Shown: piece after piece, positions 48,679 to 56,440 of the stretch
Numbering within the stretch: position 1 is the first letter of the stretch
Layout of the letters: each line of letters begins with the position of its first letter
NCBI RefSeq assembly: GCF_002954545.1
Contig: NZ_MSCH01000003.1
Span: 2,147,991-2,211,990, forward strand
Direction: 5' to 3'
DNA: 64,000 nt
Source of the DNA: Psychrosphaera saromensis
GTDB taxonomy: Bacteria > Pseudomonadota > Gammaproteobacteria > Enterobacterales > Alteromonadaceae
The notes under the pieces: generated by a model
What the model saw: only the letters and a program-made list of their open reading frames with translations
What the model was told of the DNA's origin: nothing
Databases searched by the model: none
Made by a program: the position numbers and the translations under genes

Positions 48679-48888
48679 TTCCTTACCGCCATACTGCTCA
48701 GCTAAGCTGTCTAGTTCTGAAAGGGTATTGTCAAAGCCACGTTGGTCATATTCATAAGACACTTTTACGCTGTCATCACCTTTAAATAAACGTGTTTCTA
48801 CTTGTGCAACGTGCCAGTTTTTTAACTCGTGTAAAAAACGATTAGCAATTTGTGCCGATGGAAAACCATAACTCACTTCTGTTTTCAT
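48673..48888 (-). CDS. Small conserved-looking protein of unknown function
   Basis: A 71-residue soluble protein with a mixed alpha/beta pattern: EVSYGFPSAQIANRFLHELKN, then AQVETRLF, VKVSYEYDQ and a C-terminal helix FDNTLSELDSLAEQYGG. The regular secondary-structure pattern suggests a genuine small domain rather than chance. No family recognised. The stop codon lies in an inverted repeat shared with the convergent upstream gene. Confidence 0.6.
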   Translation of the reverse strand: MKTEVSYGFPSAQIANRFLHELKNWHVAQVETRLFKGDDSVKVSYEYDQRGFDNTLSELDSLAEQYGGKEV

Positions 48889-49038
48889 AAGAATTTTTGT
48901 TAGCCCTATTTTTAGCTTAATTTTGTTAATTTTGTTAATTTAGTTTATTTAATTAGTACAATAATACACATAGATAATATGCGTATTATTTATGTGTATT
49001 ATTTATGTGTAGTTCAGCAGCGATTTTAGCGGCTTATA

Positions 49039-51540
49039 TCATCTACTTTCAAGTCTATTAAAGTCCAACCAACCACCGCGAATTGGTTCGTGTTGCATAA
49101 AACTTTTATGTAACTTGTCACTGAATTGCCAAAAGTCAGGATTAGTACGGCGAACTGCAAATACATCTAACATCTTTTCGTAATCTTTTGCTGTTTTCAT
49201 ATTCTGTAATGTCACAACTAAGCTGGCGATATCTGTTTCTTTAACATGTAAAAATGAGTCAGGGTAACTGCCGATAAGGCCGTGTACCAAAGTCACAGTG
49301 TCATTTTTAATATCTCGATTATCTTCTTCAAAAAACAAGCTGTTGACGTTGTAATGGGCGCTGTTTCTTACAAGGGTGAATACCTCTGGAGCATTGGCGT
49401 CGTTGGTTTCTACCATGATCATGGTCAGCTCCGGCAAGATTGCAACCCGTTCGCCTTTAATTGAATTTATTTGCTTTAATAACGCCACACTGTTGCTAGT
49501 TAACTCACTGGTTTTTAAGTGGTATCTATTCGGTTGAACCGGACTTAAATGTTGGTTCAGTAAGTTATATAGCTCTTGTTTTGGGTTAGTGCTTTTATAT
49601 TCAATGCCACTGGCTTGATTAAACTCTACATTACTAAATTCAATAAAGTCACTGAGTTCTATACCTGCTTTTTGGTACCAAGACTTAAGTTCTTTTTTAC
49701 GATTCTCTGGTGGCAGTAAAGCTAAAAAGTTGGCTTCCCCCTCTAATCTTAAAAAGTCCATATAAAGGCGCGTTAGTAATTGGTGACCGTAATTACCATA
49801 AACATCAAAACCAGCTACCAGTAAGTAATGAATACGTTCTAATAAAACATAATCAATAACCCATGCCGTTTTTGGTTGTTGGCCTATTAAGCCTTTAACA
49901 ACGGTTGCGTTATCAAAGTGTCTGAAAACAGTAAGACTGGCATTTTCATTAACGTTATCGCCGTTCCAAATTCCGTCAATAGTAAGGTGTTTGCCGTCTT
50001 TTATGCTGGTATTAAAAAATGCATTTCTGGCTTTTAAGTAATCAGCTTGTCGGTTGGCGTATTCAATCCAATCAACCGCTAGCGTTGTGCTTTGCTCTTC
50101 TGCTGGCATTCTTAAATTGTTTTGCTGCTTGGCATAAAATGCTTTTAAGTCTGGAGAGTCAGCCATGTCAGGGTCAACAAAATAAACCCAGAAGCGGTCG
50201 TTAATAACATTCAGGGCAACTTGACCACGACAAACCGGGCCTTTGATGTATCCCATAATTGTGTTTTCGGCACGTTCTAACATAAACCGATAACGTGAAT
50301 TAACTGGCAATTGTTCAAATGCAGTAAGCGGATTGGCGGCTACTTTGGGTTTATAACTTGGTAGCTTAGTGACTGTGTAGTCAGCGGTAACAAACCACTT
50401 TTCCCATTTATCCATTAAGTCTTTGTTTATGGCATAAGGCTGATGGGTTTTATTAACTATGGTGGAGGTAATTGGTTGCAGTCGATAATACACACGATCG
50501 GTATTTGGCGCATCGTAAGGACGTCGTCCGGCGATAATTTGTATCTCTTGTCCTGTTGGTGTCACTGAACGCACTAAGTTATAAAACTGCGGTGGCAGGC
50601 TTTGTTCTGTTAAGGCCTCAAAATAAAGATGAGTTGAAAATAAATGCTCGTATATATAGCGCGCACTTAATTGCATATTTAAACTGTCAGCATTTAAAAA
50701 TGCCTCAAGCTTGTTTACTGCATCTTGTTCGGCTTTAGGAAGGGCTTGTGCTTTTGGCATATTGGCGCCATTTTCAAGCCAGGTCATTAATATTTTATCT
50801 TCTTGATTATTCAAACCAGGTAATCCGTATGGCATACCAGCTAATGGTTCGCTTTTCGCGAATTGATCAAATTCTTCTATGGTTGGGCATTGCTGATTAC
50901 CGATTAAACTGCCATTAAAACGCGCATCTAAAATTTTGTCATCCGGCAGCGGATGTTGTTTTTTTAACATTAACATACGAGCGATAACCGAAGCTTGAGT
51001 ATTAGCTTTTGCGGTTTGGACTCGTTCGTTAAGGACTGGGAAAAAAGCGCGTTCTCGCCATTGTTGGACTTCAAACGCATCGACAAATAAGCGGTTAGGC
51101 TGAGCCGCTAATAAACGGGAACCTTCATACACAGCTTCTTTGTTAGCGCCACGTTCAATACCTTCAGGTGACGACATTTTTAATTGGCAAGGCGCGTCAT
51201 AACAGGCGTGACAAACCACGCATCGACTTTCGATTATCGGTTTTGCGTGTGCGGTATAAAAGTCATGTTCTTGTTGCAAACTAGCTGTAAGTGCAGAGTT
51301 GTTATTAACGGCAGTTGTTTTACTTTCAGCTCGATGTTCTTGAGTCGTAGCTTGCTCCTCTGAAGTCGCGGTTCGATTCTCAGGAGTCGCAGCTCGATTC
51401 TCAGGAGTCGCAGCTCGATTCTCAGGAGTCGCGACGCCAAACTCTTCGTCTATATTTATTTTGGCTAGGGTAGCGCAACCTGAAATGATAGTAACCGCGA
51501 TAACAGTGGATTTGACCCAAAAACTAAAAGATGAACGCAT
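49039..51540 (-). CDS. cti: Fatty acid cis/trans isomerase with heptapeptide repeats
   Basis: An 833-residue periplasmic heme enzyme that converts cis to trans unsaturated fatty acids in membrane lipids under solvent or heat stress. The N-terminus has a signal with a lipobox-like ISGC (Cys22). A heme-c motif CVVCH is in RCVVCHACYD (about residue 107). The CTI domain covers the remainder. Residues 37-71 are five heptapeptides (ATPENRA three times, then ATSEEQA and TTQEHRA), between the anchor and the catalytic part. The repeat is unlike the rest of the protein and seems a recent insertion. Confidence 0.9.
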   Translation of the reverse strand: MRSSFSFWVKSTVIAVTIISGCATLAKINIDEEFGVATPENRAATPENRAATPENRTATSEEQATTQEHRAESKTTAVNNNSALTASLQQEHDFYTAHAKPIIESRCVVCHACYDAPCQLKMSSPEGIERGANKEAVYEGSRLLAAQPNRLFVDAFEVQQWRERAFFPVLNERVQTAKANTQASVIARMLMLKKQHPLPDDKILDARFNGSLIGNQQCPTIEEFDQFAKSEPLAGMPYGLPGLNNQEDKILMTWLENGANMPKAQALPKAEQDAVNKLEAFLNADSLNMQLSARYIYEHLFSTHLYFEALTEQSLPPQFYNLVRSVTPTGQEIQIIAGRRPYDAPNTDRVYYRLQPITSTIVNKTHQPYAINKDLMDKWEKWFVTADYTVTKLPSYKPKVAANPLTAFEQLPVNSRYRFMLERAENTIMGYIKGPVCRGQVALNVINDRFWVYFVDPDMADSPDLKAFYAKQQNNLRMPAEEQSTTLAVDWIEYANRQADYLKARNAFFNTSIKDGKHLTIDGIWNGDNVNENASLTVFRHFDNATVVKGLIGQQPKTAWVIDYVLLERIHYLLVAGFDVYGNYGHQLLTRLYMDFLRLEGEANFLALLPPENRKKELKSWYQKAGIELSDFIEFSNVEFNQASGIEYKSTNPKQELYNLLNQHLSPVQPNRYHLKTSELTSNSVALLKQINSIKGERVAILPELTMIMVETNDANAPEVFTLVRNSAHYNVNSLFFEEDNRDIKNDTVTLVHGLIGSYPDSFLHVKETDIASLVVTLQNMKTAKDYEKMLDVFAVRRTNPDFWQFSDKLHKSFMQHEPIRGGWLDFNRLESR
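51328..51432. repeat. In-frame 21-bp (3 x 7) repeat array inside cti
   Basis: Five 21-bp units coding five heptapeptides. On the plus strand each unit is three 7-mers of the CTCGNNN type (CTCGATT, CTCAGGA, GTCGCAG). The three 3'-most copies are almost identical; the other two are diverged. The period keeps the reading frame. Confidence 0.85.
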
Positions 51541-51806
51541 AAATGCCCTTGTCCAGAATGGTTATGCATTTATCTTGTTTGAAACCAATATCGTTTTATC
51601 GCTATGGTTACAGCTAATAAAACGAGCTAGACAGTGCATTACAGAAAATAATCATGCCATATTACGCACTCAAGCTAATTGAAACAACTGCTCCGTCTGT
51701 TTCTCAATTGCTTGGCTGACATATAGATGGAAAATCTATCGATTTATCTCCACCAGTGTGCGAGTTATGCGTATACTGTCGGCCTTTCAAATTTGAGCGG
51801 TATCAG

Positions 51807-52442
51807 ATGTCTAAGATTTTTATTATTGGCCTGCCGAGAACGGGCACTACTAGCATAAGCGTTGCTTTGTTGGAGATGGGTTTGTCTGTGGCACATACTG
51901 GCTTTACTAAAAAAACCTTTGAAATGGCCGATGCTATTTCTGATGCGCCTTGTTTTAGTGATTACCCACACTTAGATAAGTTATTCCCTAATTCAAAGTT
52001 TATCTACTTAACCAGAGAGTTGGATAAGTGGTTACCATCAATCACTATGTTACTGGATAAAATGGCTCAGCGTTTAGATCCTAAAACCGGTGTGTTTCAT
52101 CCAATTTTAAAACGTAGTTTTCACCATACGTTCTCTGTTGATTTACCCTTGAGTCACAGTGAATTAACTGAATGTTATCAGCGTCATGAAAAGGACGTTC
52201 GCAGGTATTTTGAAAACCGTGATGACTTTTTATCGATTGATGTGAGTGAACCAGATAGCTTGCTTAAAATGAGTCAGTTTTTGGGATTGTCGGCTAAAGA
52301 CGATGCCACGTTTCCTAAGTTAAATGTAGGACGTAACGTGGCAAGTTGGCGAGAGTATAAACACCCAAACAAAATCAATTCTAATTTAGCGGGCGTAGAG
52401 CATAGAAAATATTTTGACTATGCCCTAAGCAATATAAAATAA
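51807..52442 (+). CDS. Sulfotransferase family protein
   Basis: A 211-residue P-loop sulfotransferase-like protein. The PAPS 5'-phosphosulfate loop GLPRTGTTSI is at residues 8-17; the 3'-phosphate site with Arg and Ser near LTRELDKWLPS follows. It lacks the length of Stf0-type proteins but matches short Sulfotransfer_4 members. ATG 51807 was chosen because the signal region starts there; an upstream frame adds 17 residues with no ribosome site. Substrate unknown. Divergent from cti with a 260-bp gap. Confidence 0.82.
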   Translation: MSKIFIIGLPRTGTTSISVALLEMGLSVAHTGFTKKTFEMADAISDAPCFSDYPHLDKLFPNSKFIYLTRELDKWLPSITMLLDKMAQRLDPKTGVFHPILKRSFHHTFSVDLPLSHSELTECYQRHEKDVRRYFENRDDFLSIDVSEPDSLLKMSQFLGLSAKDDATFPKLNVGRNVASWREYKHPNKINSNLAGVEHRKYFDYALSNIK

Positions 52443-52523
52443 CCGCGACGTAAAGTCGCAGTGTTATAAAATAGCAGTGTCATAAAATGCATGGCCATAA
52501 AATAGAATGATGTTCTAACGCAG

Positions 52524-53282
52524 TTAAAGAGCCGTTAACGCGTCTTTAAGGTTAGATTTGACTCTTTGTTTATTACGATGTTTTATATCCATCAAGGCAT
52601 CTTCAACTTCATATAAAATATCATTGGCGGTTTGTCCTTTTTGCCATACTGCATAAGCAATAGAACAAGATAGAGATAAGGTCGACTGCATGACTTTATT
52701 GTTAATGCTTTGTTGTATTTTATAAGCGAAGTTATTGGGGGTATCAACTTCATTTAGTGGGATCACAATAATGAAATTGTCATCTAACCAACGAAATAAT
52801 TGAGCCGCTGCTGGCACTTTCGCTTTTAAACGTTGGCCTACATTCTTTATAACTTCATCACCAATTAACTGGCCATATAACTCATTTACCTTTGAGAACT
52901 TATCGATATTGATTTGGTAAACAATAAAGGCTTGTTGGCTTTGTTCTGCTCGTTCACACCAAGATAACAAGCTTATTTGTCCTGCACGGCGATTGGCTAA
53001 CCCAGACAATAAATCCAGTAGAGACATTTGCTCAAGTTTTTGAGCCATTTCACCAAGTTCTTTAATTCGTCGGTATGAAAAAACTAATAAGCTGAGTGCA
53101 ACGGTGAGTCCTAACGGTATCCATTCATCTAATTCTAAACCTTCATGTTGACGAGAGAAGTGGTAAGCCCACTCCAAAATATCAAATTGGATAAACATGA
53201 TTAAAAAAATAAGATTTACGCCAATTAAAATAGCAAGGTCGTTAATTACGGTGGGTTGATGTATATATTTTTTATGAGGCAT
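52524..53282 (-). CDS. Membrane GGDEF-domain protein with degenerate active site
   Basis: A 252-residue protein with two N-terminal transmembrane helices (about residues 12-35 and 53-68) and a GGDEF domain. The GG(D/E)EF motif is replaced by WLDDN (RWLDDNFIIVI), so cyclase activity is not expected. The domain start LLDLLSGLANRRAGQISLL is well conserved. It may act as a c-di-GMP or GTP-binding sensor or be inactive. Single gene; a tandem repeat tract and an exported protein gene lie upstream, divergent. Confidence 0.85.
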   Translation of the reverse strand: MPHKKYIHQPTVINDLAILIGVNLIFLIMFIQFDILEWAYHFSRQHEGLELDEWIPLGLTVALSLLVFSYRRIKELGEMAQKLEQMSLLDLLSGLANRRAGQISLLSWCERAEQSQQAFIVYQINIDKFSKVNELYGQLIGDEVIKNVGQRLKAKVPAAAQLFRWLDDNFIIVIPLNEVDTPNNFAYKIQQSINNKVMQSTLSLSCSIAYAVWQKGQTANDILYEVEDALMDIKHRNKQRVKSNLKDALTAL

Positions 53283-53494
53283 TGATAACTACTACTGCTC
53301 TTATGTAGGCGGATATTATTATAAAAATCAACGAGGGTAAATGTTATTGAAAATTATTATTGTTTAGCTATATATGATTGATCAAAAAGGGCTTTGTGAA
53401 ACCCCATGCTGTGATGATTTTTAGCGTAGTTAAATAGGTTAGGATAATTGGCGTTATTGCTGATTATAACTAGAGTGTAGTGAGACTGTTTTTT

Positions 53495-53572
53495 CAAAAT
53501 CAAAATCAAAATCAAAATCAAAATCAAAATCAAAATCAAAATCAAAATCAAAATCAAAATCAAAATCAAAAT
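53495..53572. repeat. Hexanucleotide repeat CAAAAT x 13
   Basis: Thirteen exact tandem copies of CAAAAT (78 bp), ending 19 bp before the start of the exported protein gene, with the ribosome site AAGGAC between. The purity suggests recent activity. Length changes here would alter the spacing in the leader or promoter. Confidence 0.95.
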
Positions 53573-53591
53573 ATAAATAAAGGACTATAAA

Positions 53592-54068
53592 ATGAAAAAA
53601 GTAATCGTACTCAGTTTAACCATCGCTCTAACGTTACTAGCCGTTACTTCTCAACCATCAACCGCCGCAGGATTAATAAACGAGATGCAAGGTTGTCAGG
53701 GCTTGATAGATTTTCTTGATAAGAAACTTGAATCGGCTTCCTCTAAATATGATGACGACGATGTAACTAAAGTAAGAGAAGGGCTTGGTGGTTATAACCA
53801 ATATATTCAACGTGAAATAGTATCGCCTGGTTTATTGCAAGCGACAGGTGGTGATAAGTCCAAAGCGGATGATTATCAAAGACAAGTGGATAGTTACAAA
53901 GAATCTTTGGTGACACAATTGGATGCTCGTTATCCGCAAAATCGTTTATTTAGCGATCATGCGGTTGCAATCAATAACTGTGCAAAAAAAGCCGTTCCTT
54001 CAGGACAAGAGTTAGAGGACTTAAAAGAAGCACTTAATATTATGTTGAAACTTGCACAGTTAAACTGA
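53592..54068 (+). CDS. Exported protein of unknown function
   Basis: A 158-residue protein with a signal peptide (MKKVIVLSLTIALTLLAVTS, cleaved after STAAG region near residue 26). The mature part is helical and charged, with two cysteines (QGCQGL and NNCAKKA) that could pair. No family recognised. It starts 19 bp after the CAAAAT tract, so expression may be tuned by repeat number. Confidence 0.65.
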   Translation: MKKVIVLSLTIALTLLAVTSQPSTAAGLINEMQGCQGLIDFLDKKLESASSKYDDDDVTKVREGLGGYNQYIQREIVSPGLLQATGGDKSKADDYQRQVDSYKESLVTQLDARYPQNRLFSDHAVAINNCAKKAVPSGQELEDLKEALNIMLKLAQLN

Positions 54069-54090
54069 TGCAGAGGAAATTAAATAATAC

Positions 54091-54117
54091 CAAAGGCCAA
54101 ATATTCTTTGGGCTTTT
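54091..54117 (+). terminator. Terminator of the exported protein gene
   Basis: Stem AAAGGCCAAA / TTTGGGCTTT (one mismatch) with loop TATTC, ending in a T-rich stretch. Confidence 0.6.
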
Positions 54118-54315
54118 GTATTTGGTCTTTTGATCGTCAATGAACTGAATCGACATTTTGTCCGGTCTTAATCTATTACATAAAAAGGGTTATTATCAGT
54201 CATACTGATATTATGAATGGGTATTAAAGCATCAATAAGAGAAAAAATATTATTCTCGGGGTATACTTTATTTTCATTTATTGGCTCATTACAGATTAAA
54301 CCTAGGTTAAATTCC

Positions 54316-54384
54316 ATGAATAGACTGCAATTAAGATCTATTGCCTCTCTTACTAGTTTTGAGATAGATAAGGTAAATACCTAG
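54316..54384 (+). CDS. Possible 22-residue leader peptide
   Basis: ATG at 54316 opens a 22-codon frame (MNRLQLRSIASLTSFEIDKV and two more) whose TAG stop is immediately followed by the ATG of the diguanylate cyclase gene. Such TAGATG geometry allows translational coupling. It has no clear ribosome site, so this is a weak candidate. Confidence 0.3.
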   Translation: MNRLQLRSIASLTSFEIDKVNT

Positions 54385-55461
54385 ATGCATACTGACTTTA
54401 GAAAAGTAGATGCCAAACTTATTAGGCTACTAAGTTTTGTAGGTACGGCTATATTAAGCAGTTTTATTATTGCCGATCTTTCTGTACTTCCAGCATCATT
54501 AGAAGATGTGTATTTTACATCACGTTTGTTTGTGCAACTTCCCGTTTGCATTATTTTCTTCCTCCTTACATTTATGCCGTCTTATCCAAAGTTTCACCAA
54601 TTAACGGTTTGTAGTGTCATGCTAGCGCTTATTTATAGTAACTATTGGTTAATTATTCAGTGTTGGAAGTTAGATGGTTTTGCGTTCCCTTATGAGGGCA
54701 CCATTATTTACAGTTTGTTTGCGATATTCGTTTTTAGGATAAACTTTATTTCTGCATTAATACTATGCGGCATCGCATTAGCTGGTTATACATTTTTAAC
54801 ATTTTCTTACCCTGTGTATGGTGCATCTAATTTCATTAATTTGTGCTTTGTTGCATCCTCAATGGTTGTTGGTTTGTTAGGGCTTTATCAAATAGACAGC
54901 GGGTTGAAAAAACTCAGAATGGTTAATTTCAAACTCACAGGTTTAAGCCAAATCGATCAACTGACCAATATTTTTAATCGTGGTACTTATGAAATTAGAT
55001 TCTCTGAGCAACTTGAATTAAACAAGCGTGTTGGAAATAGTGTTTGTGTGTTTATTATTGATTTGGATTCATTTAAAAAATATAACGACGGCTACGGGCA
55101 TGTCCAAGGCGATAAAGTAATTAAGTTACAAGCTGATATGTTGAGCCAAATTTTTAGACGTACCACAGATATTGTCGCCCGTTACGGCGGTGAAGAGTTT
55201 GTGGTCGTGACATCGAACAATACCGAACAAGAATGTGAGAAATTAGCGCAAAGGATCATAGAGCAATGGCAGTCGCAAAAAATACCTCACAATGACAGTA
55301 ACGAACAAGACCATGTTACTTGTTCAGTTGGCTATTATTTTGAAGTGGTTAATAGTGACTCTGAGAAAGAGTTGATAGTGGAAAAAGCAGATAAAGCCCT
55401 TTACCAAGCAAAAGCGCACGGCAAGAATTGCTTTGTACGTTACCGAGAAAAACGCACTTAG
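54385..55461 (+). CDS. Membrane-bound diguanylate cyclase (GGDEF)
   Basis: A 358-residue protein with about six transmembrane helices in the first 180 residues (a MASE-like sensor) and a C-terminal GGDEF domain from QIDQLTNIFNRGTYEIRF. The active-site motif GGEEF is intact (VARYGGEEFVVV), and RTTD, five residues upstream, is the inhibitory c-di-GMP site (RxxD). It is therefore a probable active, product-regulated cyclase. Only weak AAGG at 12 bp serves as ribosome site, so the upstream leader ORF may help start translation. Confidence 0.93.
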   Translation: MHTDFRKVDAKLIRLLSFVGTAILSSFIIADLSVLPASLEDVYFTSRLFVQLPVCIIFFLLTFMPSYPKFHQLTVCSVMLALIYSNYWLIIQCWKLDGFAFPYEGTIIYSLFAIFVFRINFISALILCGIALAGYTFLTFSYPVYGASNFINLCFVASSMVVGLLGLYQIDSGLKKLRMVNFKLTGLSQIDQLTNIFNRGTYEIRFSEQLELNKRVGNSVCVFIIDLDSFKKYNDGYGHVQGDKVIKLQADMLSQIFRRTTDIVARYGGEEFVVVTSNNTEQECEKLAQRIIEQWQSQKIPHNDSNEQDHVTCSVGYYFEVVNSDSEKELIVEKADKALYQAKAHGKNCFVRYREKRT

Positions 55462-55499
55462 CTAATATGGGACGTTTAGAACAGATTAAAAACATAAAA

Positions 55500-55527
55500 A
55501 TGGGAGCCATTAGGACTCCCATTTTTT
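55500..55527. terminator. Terminator
   Basis: Stem ATGGGAG / CTCCCAT with a 9-nt loop and a T-tract, between convergent cyclase and small membrane protein genes. Confidence 0.85.
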
Positions 55528-55560
55528 ATTCAGCTCTACACTAACTTAAATATCAAATAT

Positions 55561-55776
55561 TTAACGGGCGACTAATGATTTAGTGATATCGACTAAACGA
55601 GTTTTAACCCGGCTATTTAAGCCAAAGGTAATTAAACCAGCCGCAACTAAGCCAATTAAAAAGGTTCCTTTGTATAACTTAGCACCAGTAAAAATAGCAA
55701 CGGCCATTAATAAAGCAAGATAACCTAAGCTCAACATTCCTAAAAATAAACATAACCCTTTTAAATCATCTTTCAT
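55561..55776 (-). CDS. Small two-helix membrane protein
   Basis: A 71-residue protein with two hydrophobic segments (GLCLFLGMLSLGYLALLMAVAIF and GTFLIGLVAAGLITFGL), separated by TGAKLYK, and a basic C-terminus. Function unknown. It is a minus-strand single gene, convergent with the cyclase gene. The ribosome site AGGACACT upstream supports ATG 55776. Confidence 0.6.
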   Translation of the reverse strand: MKDDLKGLCLFLGMLSLGYLALLMAVAIFTGAKLYKGTFLIGLVAAGLITFGLNSRVKTRLVDITKSLVAR

Positions 55777-55892
55777 CGCTAGTGTCCTTTTAAATAATCG
55801 GTTAATTAAAAACAGCTTAACAAATTATTCATATTTTGCTTTAACAAATTTAGTTTGTTAATTAAGACAATTGTAAATAAATATGTATACCG

Positions 55893-56306
55893 TTACACAG
55901 CATCACTAGTGATAGATAATTTTCCTTCACTATCAAAATTCAGGATCATAGTGTCATTTTCTCTATTGTCATTTAATAAATGCTGGTACTTTTTAACAAT
56001 AAGATTTTGCTCAGCTAGACTTTGGGCTTGAGAAAACTCTTCATTAAAAGGGATTAACTTTTTCATTTCATTGACGTGAGAAGCTAGGGCATTAACCGTT
56101 TGTAACTCACGCGCTAGAGTAGGTGTTTCTTCTAAGGCTCGTTTGAACTGTGTTGCATAAGGATAATCTGCAGGAAGTTGAATTTGTCCTTGGTTATCGT
56201 ATTGAATGGTACTGGGTGGTTCTGGGATATTGTTATCTGTTAAAAACTCAGGCATTTTTTGCGAAAGGTGCTCAGTTAATGCAGCTACATTATCTTGGGA
56301 GGGCAT
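55893..56306 (-). CDS. Soluble protein of unknown function
   Basis: A protein of about 137 residues if it starts at ATG 56306, or 161 from ATG 56378. The upstream ATG lies in the last base pairs of the T-tract that terminates the RND operon and no ribosome site precedes it, so the shorter form is preferred. The sequence is charged and helical (FKRALEETPTLARELQTVNALASHVNEMKKL) with no recognised domain. Start uncertain. Confidence 0.5.
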   Translation of the reverse strand: MPSQDNVAALTEHLSQKMPEFLTDNNIPEPPSTIQYDNQGQIQLPADYPYATQFKRALEETPTLARELQTVNALASHVNEMKKLIPFNEEFSQAQSLAEQNLIVKKYQHLLNDNRENDTMILNFDSEGKLSITSDAV

Positions 56307-56378
56307 TAAAAAAACAACATCATTTAATCCCGTCGTTACCTTGAGGCTGCAAAGGATATACCAATAAAAAATCAGCAT

Positions 56379-56404
56379 AAAAAAAGGGAACCACTTGGGT
56401 TCCC
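56379..56404 (-). terminator. Terminator of the RND efflux operon
   Basis: On the minus strand GGGAACC pairs with GGTTCCC around a short loop, followed by seven T. It lies 37 bp after the efflux permease gene. Confidence 0.88.
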
Positions 56405-56440
56405 TAGATAAAATATTTATGAAAAGGTGTTAGTTTTAAA

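Larger units (their letters stand above)
54069..54384. other. Intergenic stretch between exported protein and diguanylate cyclase genes
   Basis: About 316 bp. It contains a terminator (54091-54117) and a short 22-codon open frame (54316-54384) ending directly at the next ATG. Nothing else is recognisable. Confidence 0.5.

Noticed and set aside
52443-52523. ATAAAAT-containing repeat after the sulfotransferase gene
   Set aside because: Three copies are spaced 16 and 15 bp with poor similarity, too weak to call a tandem repeat.
53357-53569. Minus-strand frame encoding an Ile-Leu repeat protein
   Set aside because: Translation of the CAAAAT tract; no start signals.
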